DNA of 58,611 bases from Cytophagales bacterium (GTDB taxonomy: Bacteria > Bacteroidota > Bacteroidia > Cytophagales > Spirosomataceae): assembly GCA_013298025.1 (NCBI GenBank), contig JAAFJE010000026.1, positions 1-58,611 of the forward strand, in the 5' to 3' direction. The notes under the pieces are model-generated. The model was given only the letters and a program-made list of their open reading frames with translations, had not been told where the DNA came from and ran no database searches. Below, piece after piece: positions 15,061 to 22,472 of this stretch. Each line of letters starts with the position of its first letter. The stretch's first letter is position 1. The translations under genes were made by a program, and so were the position numbers.

Positions 15061-16866
15061 CTACCGCAAGCTCTCTAGCAATTTTTTAAATATCGCCGTA
15101 TTTTCGTAAAAACCTGCAAATTGCTGGGCTTGTGGGCCGTAGGCAAACACCATCACGGGCGTAGCGGTATGGTCGGGTGTAGCAAATGCTCCTTCTACTT
15201 TTCCTTGTTCAAAGTTGCCATCGTGTAGGGTCAAACCGCCCGTTTCGTGGTCGGCTGTTACGAGTACCAAGGTTTCGCCATCTTGGTCGGCAAAAGCCAA
15301 GGCTTTTCCGATTACTTGGTCAAAATCAAGCATTTCTTCTACAATAAAAGGCAACTGGTTGTTATGCCCTCCGTGGTCAATTTGTGAGCCTTCAAGCATC
15401 AAGAAAAAGCCTTTGGGCGATTGCTTCAAATATCCAACGGCCTTGTCAAAAGCTTCTGACAAATAATTGCCTCTGCCTTTTAGTTTCGGACGAACCGCCA
15501 TTTCATCGACCAAAACACTGATGTTTTTGTCGGCTATTTTTGCAGGAATTTCTTGTAAAGTATTGAAAAATAAACGATTGTTCTTACTTGCTTGTACAAG
15601 TGAGTCGTTTAAAAGACTTCTACCAGCCCCAATACTCAAGGCTATTGGACTTTTGCATAAATCTTCAAAAATAAACCTATCCCAACTTCTTTCGGGCTGG
15701 TGTGCATAAAAACTGGCAGGTGTTGCTCCTGTGATGCTTTCACTTACGACTAAACCCGACTTTATACCTTTGGTAAGTAAAATTTCTGGAATGGTGGCAA
15801 GGCTATCACCTTGGGTATTTACGCCAATGTAACGATTGTTTGTTTTTTGTCCAGTAGCAATGGCAGTTGCTCCTGCCGCCGAATCGGTATGATAATTATC
15901 TGCCGAATTGGTTTTGGATAAACCGATGTTTCGCATCTGAAAAAGATTCAGTTGCCCATGATTGGCGGTAAAACCAGCATATTGCTGTGCCAAACCCATG
16001 CCATCGCCAATCAATAAAATAATGTTTTTGACTTTCTTGGTCGAAGCATCGGTTTTATAACTCGGCTGATACAAGGCATAAGAATCGTGTGTTGCTACTA
16101 GGTTGGCTGGTCGTTTTTGTAAATAATCGCTCAGTTGATGAAGGTGGTCTGTACCGAGCCAATCGACTCCCAATTGAATAAACGTCTGGTAACTTGTACG
16201 GGTATCGGGGCTACCCCAAAAGCGAACTTTTTTGTCTTGTTGATGAGCTTTTGCGATGGCATTCTGCACTTTGGTCATTTCGTTTGCGGGCAATTTCCCT
16301 AGTCCGTTCCAACGGCTGTAGCGAGCAAAGCTATCGCTTATCAATGGTACACGCCATTGCACATCGGTTGGATAATTTTCGTTGAAACGACCATCAAAAT
16401 AAAAAATTTCATCGAAACTATGCCATGAACTTGGTGCGGGTCTGTCGCCACTGATAACAATTTGAATGGCATTCGGATTGTTTTTTCGGTCGAAATAAGT
16501 ACGAAAAGGAGCAAGTTGGGTTTGTAGCAAACGTAAACTTTCAGCACCATTGTTTTTTAGGTCTATCAACAATTGAAATGGTCTGATGCCTGCTGGGTGT
16601 AGGCTAATTTCTTTCAAAATAGGAGCAAGATACAATTGCTGAAAAGTGCGTGTAGGCTTGATTTCTTCGGGCGTATGTGCCACCATGAGTTCTTGATTAA
16701 CGAGGAAAACATCTACTTCAATCGAGCCAAAGCCTAGTCCAAAGGCTTGATAAAAAGGAACTTCGTGTAAATAATCGTTGTGTGCGTGGGCATGGTCGAT
16801 GCCATAGTCTTGTGCTTTCACGAAAGTTGCTAGTAAAAGACAAGCCATCAAAAGTAGTTTTTTCAA
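15061..16866 (-). CDS. Secreted fusion: AIM6/PLC-like phosphodiesterase + alkaline phosphatase
   Basis: A protein of 601 residues with a signal peptide (to about residue 18, VKAQ). Residues ~20-250 look like a GDPD/PI-PLC-type phosphodiesterase of the AIM6 kind: HAHAHNDY (25-32), Glu50 and Asp52 in SIEVDVF, and His64 in MVAHTPEE. Residues ~280-601 are an alkaline phosphatase: IGDGMG (285-290) is the first metal site, Ser329 in TDSAAGAT is the phosphorylated nucleophile, and VTADHETGG is the late metal-binding motif. Sequential diester and monoester cleavage would free phosphate from headgroup diesters in the periplasm. The gene after it upstream is a second GDPD, which fits phosphate scavenging. 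Substrate is inferred. Confidence 0.85.
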   Translation of the reverse strand: MKKLLLMACLLLATFVKAQDYGIDHAHAHNDYLHEVPFYQAFGLGFGSIEVDVFLVNQELMVAHTPEEIKPTRTFQQLYLAPILKEISLHPAGIRPFQLLIDLKNNGAESLRLLQTQLAPFRTYFDRKNNPNAIQIVISGDRPAPSSWHSFDEIFYFDGRFNENYPTDVQWRVPLISDSFARYSRWNGLGKLPANEMTKVQNAIAKAHQQDKKVRFWGSPDTRTSYQTFIQLGVDWLGTDHLHQLSDYLQKRPANLVATHDSYALYQPSYKTDASTKKVKNIILLIGDGMGLAQQYAGFTANHGQLNLFQMRNIGLSKTNSADNYHTDSAAGATAIATGQKTNNRYIGVNTQGDSLATIPEILLTKGIKSGLVVSESITGATPASFYAHQPERSWDRFIFEDLCKSPIALSIGAGRSLLNDSLVQASKNNRLFFNTLQEIPAKIADKNISVLVDEMAVRPKLKGRGNYLSEAFDKAVGYLKQSPKGFFLMLEGSQIDHGGHNNQLPFIVEEMLDFDQVIGKALAFADQDGETLVLVTADHETGGLTLHDGNFEQGKVEGAFATPDHTATPVMVFAYGPQAQQFAGFYENTAIFKKLLESLR

Positions 16867-16911
16867 GGGATAAGGAATTTGTAATTGTTCTGAGATGATT
16901 GTATGCTAAAC

Positions 16912-17790
16912 TTAGGGCTTTCTATCAGGATAATCGGTGATGATGCCGTCAACGCCCAAGGCTTGTATGTGTTGCAAATCGGTGGGTTCGTTGACAGTCC
17001 AAGGCACAACTTTGACTCCTTTTTCATGACAAAAACTAATCACTTCTGGTGTAAGTAGTTTAAAATAAGGACTATAATAAGCTGGAACAAAGCCCAACTG
17101 CTCAAACAAAACCTGTGGCAAAGCATCGCTTGTAAGTGCCGACAAGGCTATTGCTTTATAATGCTTTTGCTCTATTTGTTGCTGCCAATATTGTAAAACA
17201 GCCCAATCGAAGCTTTGTAGAATTACTCTTTGAGGAGGCAACAAAGCGATAATTTCGGCATAGACCAAGGCCGAAAACTCCGCCACAGTTGGTTGGCTAA
17301 TGCCATATTCGCTTGCTTCCGATTTGATTTCTATGTTATACTTTACCAAAGGTAAGCCTTTCTGTTTGCGGTATTTTTCGCAAGCTTTGATAACCTCCTT
17401 GAGCAAAGGTTTGTAGGTAGGCAGTTTTTGCTGTGTCGGAAACCTTTCGTTGCCCCTGCTTCCACTGTCAAACTGCTTGATGCGTTTGTAAGGCATTTGA
17501 TACAAATTGAATTGCTTTTCTTCTGTTGTCAAAACGGGCGTGCCATCGGGTTTGCTCATGTACAAAGCCGACATATACGGCTCATGCGAAACCACTACTC
17601 GTTTATCCTGACTGATACAAACATCCATTTCGAGGGTCGTTACGCCCAAATCTAAGGCTTTTTTGAAAGCCTCAAGTGTATTTTCGGGCATAAGACCACG
17701 GCATCCCCGATGTCCCTGCCAATCTATTTGTTGTGCTGTGCTGGCATAACACAAGCACAAGCAAATCGCTAACATTATCTTTTGTATCAT
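16912..17790 (-). CDS. Glycerophosphodiester phosphodiesterase (GDPD), secreted
   Basis: A protein of about 292 residues. It has a signal peptide (MIQKIMLAICLCLCYASTAQ) and then the GDPD core: GHRGCRGLMPENT (first catalytic His), LEMDVCISQD (metal ligands) and VVSHEP (second His). It hydrolyses glycerophosphodiesters to glycerol-3-phosphate plus alcohol. An upstream ATG at 17814 is in frame. I prefer 17790 because a TACTTTTG -7 element (17832-17825) would start transcription only 2-4 nt before 17814, and because the signal peptide then begins correctly. It precedes the phosphodiesterase/phosphatase fusion by 45 nt and is probably co-transcribed with it. Confidence 0.85.
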   Translation of the reverse strand: MIQKIMLAICLCLCYASTAQQIDWQGHRGCRGLMPENTLEAFKKALDLGVTTLEMDVCISQDKRVVVSHEPYMSALYMSKPDGTPVLTTEEKQFNLYQMPYKRIKQFDSGSRGNERFPTQQKLPTYKPLLKEVIKACEKYRKQKGLPLVKYNIEIKSEASEYGISQPTVAEFSALVYAEIIALLPPQRVILQSFDWAVLQYWQQQIEQKHYKAIALSALTSDALPQVLFEQLGFVPAYYSPYFKLLTPEVISFCHEKGVKVVPWTVNEPTDLQHIQALGVDGIITDYPDRKP

Positions 17791-17824
17791 GGTTGATGGA
17801 AAATATCGTTTCACCCTGTTACGA

Positions 17825-17832
17825 CAAAAGTA
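17825..17832 (-). promoter_or_regulatory. -7 element of the GDPD gene
   Basis: On the minus strand this reads TACTTTTG, a full match to TAnnTTTG. No good TTTG is found 19-21 nt upstream, so the -33 part is weak. Confidence 0.45.
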
Positions 17833-17889
17833 GCAGGTAAACAGCAGGAGCGATGGTATTGTATTTTATGGTTTTGTTAAAAAATCCTT

Positions 17890-19083
17890 TTACTTAAAAG
17901 CCGAAATGCCTGTAATGGCAGCACCCAATATAAGCAAATGTATGTCGTGTGTGCCTTCATACGTCACAACCGATTCCAAGTTCATCAGATGACGCATGAT
18001 AGGGTATTCGCCCGTAATGCCCATGCCGCCGTGCATTTGTCGGGCTTCACGGGCGATGTCGAGGGCTATGGCTACATTGTTGCGTTTGGCAAGCGATATT
18101 TGTGCCGAATTGATTTTTCCTTGGTTGAATAAAGTGCCTAAACGCCAGCAAACCAATTGGGCTTTGGTGATTTCGGTAAGCATTTCGGCCAATTTTTTTT
18201 GGGTAAGTTGGAAAGAAGCAATGGGTTTATCGAACTGAATCCGTTCGAGCGAGTAGCGTAAAGCCGAATCGTAGCAATCCATCGCTGCCCCTAAAGCTCC
18301 CCAAGCAATGCCATAGCGAGCCGAGTCTAAGCAACTCAGAGGAGCTTTGAGTCCATCGGCTAAAGGAAGCATATTGGCTTTGGGTACTTTCACATGGTCG
18401 AATACCAACTCACCTGTACAACTAGCCCGCAACGACCATTTGTTGTGAATTTCGGGAGTAGAAAAGCCTTCCATGCCTCTTTCGACGAGTAATCCTTTGA
18501 TACGTCCTTGCTCGTTTTTTGCCCAAACTACGGCCACATCTGCCATTGGGGCGTTAGAAATCCACATTTTTGAGCCATTCAATACCACATAATCGCCTTC
18601 TTCGTAAAAATGCGTTTGCATTCCCGAAGGGTTTGAACCAAAGTCGGGTTCGGTCAAGCCAAAGCACCCAAGCAAGATGCCGTTGGCTAGTTTGGGTAAG
18701 TATTTTTGTCGTTGGGCTTCGTTGCCGTATTGATAAATGGGGTACATCACCAAGGAGCTTTGTACCGATGCCATCGAACGCAAGCCCGAATCGCCTCGCT
18801 CGATTTCTTGCATCATGAGGCCATAAGCTATGTAGTCGAGGCCGCTACCGCCATATTCTGCGGGAATTGTTGACCCAAATAAGCCAGCTTCGCCAAATTT
18901 TCGGACAAGCTGATACGGAAAAGTAGCCGACTGTGCTGCATCTTCGATGATAGGTGACACTTCTCTTTTGATAAAATCTCTTACACTTTGTCGAATTAAG
19001 CAGTGTTCTACGGTGAGTAAATCGTCTATTTGATAAAAATCAGGCGATACAAAAGCATCTGTTCGAGGTTTATGCGTTTTCAT
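17890..19083 (-). CDS. gcdH: Acyl-CoA dehydrogenase, glutaryl-CoA dehydrogenase-like
   Basis: A cytoplasmic FAD enzyme of 397 residues. The FAD/substrate motifs are GCFGLTEPDFGSNPSGM and WISNAPMADVAVVWA, and the catalytic base is Glu376 in VTYEGTHDIH, the arrangement of glutaryl-CoA dehydrogenase. GCDH oxidises and decarboxylates glutaryl-CoA to crotonyl-CoA in lysine and tryptophan breakdown. The long N-terminal lead before the ACAD helices and the TYEGTHDIH motif favour GCDH over short-chain acyl-CoA dehydrogenases. It is monocistronic, with no electron-transfer-flavoprotein gene next to it. Confidence 0.85.
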   Translation of the reverse strand: MKTHKPRTDAFVSPDFYQIDDLLTVEHCLIRQSVRDFIKREVSPIIEDAAQSATFPYQLVRKFGEAGLFGSTIPAEYGGSGLDYIAYGLMMQEIERGDSGLRSMASVQSSLVMYPIYQYGNEAQRQKYLPKLANGILLGCFGLTEPDFGSNPSGMQTHFYEEGDYVVLNGSKMWISNAPMADVAVVWAKNEQGRIKGLLVERGMEGFSTPEIHNKWSLRASCTGELVFDHVKVPKANMLPLADGLKAPLSCLDSARYGIAWGALGAAMDCYDSALRYSLERIQFDKPIASFQLTQKKLAEMLTEITKAQLVCWRLGTLFNQGKINSAQISLAKRNNVAIALDIAREARQMHGGMGITGEYPIMRHLMNLESVVTYEGTHDIHLLILGAAITGISAFK

Positions 19084-19180
19084 AGTTTTGCGTTGTTTGG
19101 ATGAAGTTTTTATTTGTTTCTAAATACATCATTAGAACGCATAAGTTAATAGTTTTGTGTGAATTTCATGGGGGATAAAT

Positions 19181-19205
19181 AAAAAAACCTCTATAAAATA
19201 GAGGT
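19181..19205 (-). terminator. Terminator of the two-gene AT-rich cassette
   Basis: An 8-bp stem ACCTCTAT/ATAGAGGT with a three-base loop, followed on the minus strand by a run of T. It begins right after the stop codon of the 175-residue gene. Confidence 0.75.
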
Positions 19206-19733
19206 CTATCTCAAATATGACAAATAACGATTTTCTATGATTTGTACTATGTTTTCTCTTTTATCTCGTTTATTTACAAGCAAATAAGCATTTTCTTCTT
19301 CATACGTTGCATGGTGAAATACAGCACTAGAAATACGGCTAGAAACCATATATTCATAGATTCTATACCTTTGTGACTTTCTTTGATTGACACATATTGG
19401 CTTATCTTGTTCTTTTGGGTCTAAAATACCTTGAAAAGCAAAAGAAGCGTTTGGGTATTTTTTTAAAAAGACCAACATGATGTGTAAGCAAGTTGAGATA
19501 ACTTTAACGTTTGAAGAGTTAGAACCTGCTTTAATCAAATACTTATTTTTATTTTTCTTATGCTTCCACAAGTAAAATTGTATGACAAAAAAACCTTCTG
19601 GATATTCATCGACTACAATAACATACTTTTGATTTTTGTTGCAATAGAAGTGATATATATGTGATGTTATGGTCGAATCATCTTTATTTTTTTCTTTAAA
19701 TCTGAATGTAACGGGATAGTGTGAGTCAAACAT
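19206..19733 (-). CDS. Uncharacterised protein, second gene of an AT-rich pair (possibly DUF6934-like)
   Basis: A protein of 175 residues, lysine- and asparagine-rich, with no signal peptide or membrane segment. A pattern of beta-strands is likely (VIVVDEYPEGFFVIQFYLW), then an amphipathic helix (STCLHIMLVFLKKYPNASF), then a R-x-R-I-Y motif and an E-rich end with LLVNKRDKR. The order 'helix - YPN - F - G ... R-Y-R-I-Y ... E' recalls DUF6934 proteins, but I cannot confirm it. Its ATG abuts the TAA of the preceding gene (TAAATG), so translation is coupled. Codon and base use is clearly more AT-rich than in the neighbouring metabolic genes, suggesting acquisition by transfer. Confidence 0.6.
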   Translation of the reverse strand: MFDSHYPVTFRFKEKNKDDSTITSHIYHFYCNKNQKYVIVVDEYPEGFFVIQFYLWKHKKNKNKYLIKAGSNSSNVKVISTCLHIMLVFLKKYPNASFAFQGILDPKEQDKPICVNQRKSQRYRIYEYMVSSRISSAVFHHATYEEENAYLLVNKRDKRENIVQIIENRYLSYLR

Positions 19734-20306
19734 TTATACAAAATATTCATAGGATTTATTTCTAAGTGCATCTAGTTCAGATTGAGTCTTTATTTTGAAA
19801 TATACTCCATCTTTGGGGGGGGTATGTTCATTCAATAGCAACTCAAGTTTTTCTTTAAAATAGACAAACCATGATTTTAGTTGTTTTAAGTCATCTATAA
19901 TTGTGTCTATCAATAGCGTAAAATCATCAAATTGCTCTCTATTCGTATTTTCAAATACATCAATAGCTTTATCAAGATTTGGTAAATTTGCTTTTACTTC
20001 CGACAAAACAGACGTATATAAACTATATGATTCTAGATTAACATGAAGTTCTTTTGAAAATGATTCGTGAGCCTTTGCTTTAGTGTTTTGTATAAATTGT
20101 GAAAACATCAGCAAATCGTTCTTTAAGTTTGTCCTTTCATTTCCACTAATCTTTGGCGTATCTATTTTTGAAAATGTTTCATAGAAATACCCTAAAGCGT
20201 CAGTTGTGTTATAATGATAGCGCGCATTATTCCTTAAAAAACCATTGCTAACAGTCCTTACTACAGCCAAAGATGGCGGTTGTGGGTATTGAAGTGAAGT
20301 AGCCAT
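19734..20306 (-). CDS. Uncharacterised helical protein, first gene of an AT-rich pair
   Basis: A protein of 190 residues with no recognised domain. After an N-terminal PQPPSLAVVRTVSNGFL stretch it appears mainly alpha-helical with long charged heptad-like segments (about residues 55-165, including LIDTIIDDLKQLKSWFVYFK), so a coiled-coil or four-helix bundle is plausible. The N-terminal 'LRNNARYHYNTTDALGYF' part is polar. It directly precedes and is coupled to the 175-residue gene. The two-gene layout with zero spacing, low GC and one shared terminator looks like an accessory module (toxin-antitoxin or defence-like), but no sequence motif proves this. The 267-nt gap upstream (20307-20573, towards mutS-like) holds no further recognisable feature. 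Confidence 0.6.
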   Translation of the reverse strand: MATSLQYPQPPSLAVVRTVSNGFLRNNARYHYNTTDALGYFYETFSKIDTPKISGNERTNLKNDLLMFSQFIQNTKAKAHESFSKELHVNLESYSLYTSVLSEVKANLPNLDKAIDVFENTNREQFDDFTLLIDTIIDDLKQLKSWFVYFKEKLELLLNEHTPPKDGVYFKIKTQSELDALRNKSYEYFV

Positions 20307-20573
20307 AAGTTTTTAACGTAAAATATACCTCAAAAGGTCATGTAAAATAACTATTACTTGCGTTATTAAGCATACAAAAAAAAGAATAAGTTTTACGAAA
20401 AACTAATTAAAATTGTTTTTTTCGATGTATGGTTTCGTTGCAGTAATACATTTATTAGTAAACGATTAGTATGTTGAAGAATTGTGTAGGATGAATAGTT
20501 ATAAATAATTGCCTAATAGATGATTAGATAAAAATACGATGTTGTAATAACGTCATATTTCGCAATTCAGGAG

Positions 20574-22364
20574 TCATATTTTCTCCATCCGAATGCCAAT
20601 TTGTTGCATCAAGGCACTGGCATTGAAACTTTGGCATATACCTTTGCGAAGGGTATAATCAAATAGCAATCCGGTAGGCGTTACTTCTGAGGAAAAACTA
20701 TAATTCTCTACAAAATCGCTTTGCTCAAATTCTTCGCCTAATGCCACGTCATGCGTTGAAATAAAGCCCGATGCGTAGCAAGTGTGTAGCTGTAGCAACA
20801 AGGCTTTCGCTCCGTCGTGACGGTCTTTTGAATTTGTTCCTTTTAAAATTTCATCTAAAAAATATAAGGTTGGTAATGGCTGTTGCGTATCTTCGAGCCA
20901 TCGAATGAGTTGTGCCAAGCGTTTGAGTTCGGCATAAAAAGAGGAGGTATCTTCTGCCAACGAATCTTGGGTTCGCATACTCGTAAATACCTGCATAGGC
21001 GAGCAAATGAAGCTTTGGGCGTGTACAACCGAACCCATCAAGGCCAATACTACATTGGTGGCAACGGTGCGTTGAAAGGTACTTTTACCCGACATATTAG
21101 AGCCTGTAATGACAATGGTGTTGCCCAAGCCTTTGAGAGTAACGTCGTTGTGAATGCGTTTGTGGGCTTTGATAAGCGGATGCCCCAATGCCTTGGCTTC
21201 TACAACAAAAGCTTCGGAGCTAATGCTTGGAAAAATGGTGTTGGGCTGTGCAAAGGCGTGTCCTGTCAAGCTATTGAGGGCTTCAAAAGTGCCTAGGGTT
21301 TCGAGCCAAAGGGGTAAGGCTTGTGCGTGTTGTTGTCGCCATTGTTCCAGCTTTAGTATATATTGTAAATCCCATAAAGTAAGCAAGCCCACCGAAAGTT
21401 GAAATATCGGATTCTGGCGGTTATTGATGCGTGCCAATAGTTGTTCCAACGCAGCAATATGTGTGCTTGCTGGGGCGATGGTTGCCTGTAACTTTTGTAA
21501 ATAAGGTGACTGAAAATGTTGTTGCTCGATTGTTTTGCACAACACGTTATATGCTTGTAATGCCCCAACTACTTGGTCTGTTTGTAAAAGATAGCTGCTG
21601 ATAATACCCGAAATTTGTTTCAACAACCATCCATGAAAAGCCATCACTACCACGATGACAGCCATTGGCAACAAGCCTACAATACTAGCAAGTACAACAG
21701 GAATGCTTACCCAAGGCAAAAAACGGGCTTGTAATAACCATTTTTTGGAGAGTAACGCCAAACTTGGCTGTGTAGCCCAAGCCAGTAATGTGTCGGTGGG
21801 TTCGGCTACCGAGGGTATTTCAATGGCAGTTGCTTCGAGGAGTTGCCGCCAGTCGAGGTAGTTTTTCATTTCGGTAATGGCTGCTTGTCGGTTGACGATG
21901 GTGGTTGCTTGGGCTGGTGCTTGTAGCCAGTCGGCAAGGATAGCCGCTCCTTGGTAAGTATGGGTGCGGTTGAGCAAACGAAAAAGCGATTGCTTGCCGA
22001 ACAAATCTAAATCGGCAGCATAAAAATGAGCGTTTTGTAGGAAGTTTTCGCCTGTTTCTGGTCTAGTAAAAATACCTTCAAGGCGTTGTTGCTCGTCCCA
22101 ATTGAGTTGAGCAAGGATGGTATTGCGTTGCTTTTGTTGTTTTAGCTGTAAATGTTTGGTTATCATCCACAAAAAAACAGCAATACCGCCTAGTATCAGC
22201 ATCACTGTCGCCCAAGGATTGCCCCAAGCGTATATCCAATAAAGCAGTGTTGCGTAGCTTACAAAAAATACGGCACGCACCATCGCCCATTGGTTGTATT
22301 TTTGTTGAAAAAAAGCGGCTTGTTCTTCAAATGCTTGTTGTCTTTGGGCAAAAATGGGTTTCAT
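20574..22364 (-). CDS. Membrane-anchored MutS-family ATPase
   Basis: A protein of 596 residues from the ATG at 22364. Two membrane helices lie near the N-terminus (about residues 32-70), unlike classical MutS. After a helical core region comes the MutS ATPase: Walker A GSNMSGKST (421-429), Walker B LYFLDEILKGTN, and the ISTHD switch. The mismatch-recognition domain I is absent, so it is a short MutS paralogue and not the repair MutS. Its job is unknown. The upstream in-frame ATG at 22397 falls inside a TAnnTTTG element of the palindrome at 22393-22441, so 22364 is preferred. Confidence 0.8.
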   Translation of the reverse strand: MKPIFAQRQQAFEEQAAFFQQKYNQWAMVRAVFFVSYATLLYWIYAWGNPWATVMLILGGIAVFLWMITKHLQLKQQKQRNTILAQLNWDEQQRLEGIFTRPETGENFLQNAHFYAADLDLFGKQSLFRLLNRTHTYQGAAILADWLQAPAQATTIVNRQAAITEMKNYLDWRQLLEATAIEIPSVAEPTDTLLAWATQPSLALLSKKWLLQARFLPWVSIPVVLASIVGLLPMAVIVVVMAFHGWLLKQISGIISSYLLQTDQVVGALQAYNVLCKTIEQQHFQSPYLQKLQATIAPASTHIAALEQLLARINNRQNPIFQLSVGLLTLWDLQYILKLEQWRQQHAQALPLWLETLGTFEALNSLTGHAFAQPNTIFPSISSEAFVVEAKALGHPLIKAHKRIHNDVTLKGLGNTIVITGSNMSGKSTFQRTVATNVVLALMGSVVHAQSFICSPMQVFTSMRTQDSLAEDTSSFYAELKRLAQLIRWLEDTQQPLPTLYFLDEILKGTNSKDRHDGAKALLLQLHTCYASGFISTHDVALGEEFEQSDFVENYSFSSEVTPTGLLFDYTLRKGICQSFNASALMQQIGIRMEKI

Positions 22365-22392
22365 TGTGTAAAGTTTTGTAAGTCGAAATAAC

Positions 22393-22441
22393 AACAAAGG
22401 TACAAAATAAGCTTTATAATGGCTTACTTTGTACCTTTGTT
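22393..22441. repeat. 20-bp inverted repeat between the RND gene and the mutS-like gene
   Basis: The arms AACAAAGGTACAAAATAAGC (22393-22412) and its complement (22422-22441) differ at one position, with a nine-base loop. Each arm contains TACCTTTG, a TAnnTTTG match, one on each strand. The minus-strand copy (22402-22395) would give a transcript starting ~24 nt before the mutS-like ATG. It may equally be the terminator of the efflux operon, though the T-tract is weak. Confidence 0.65.
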
Positions 22442-22472
22442 ATCCTTGGTTACGTATGACTAAAACGAAAGC

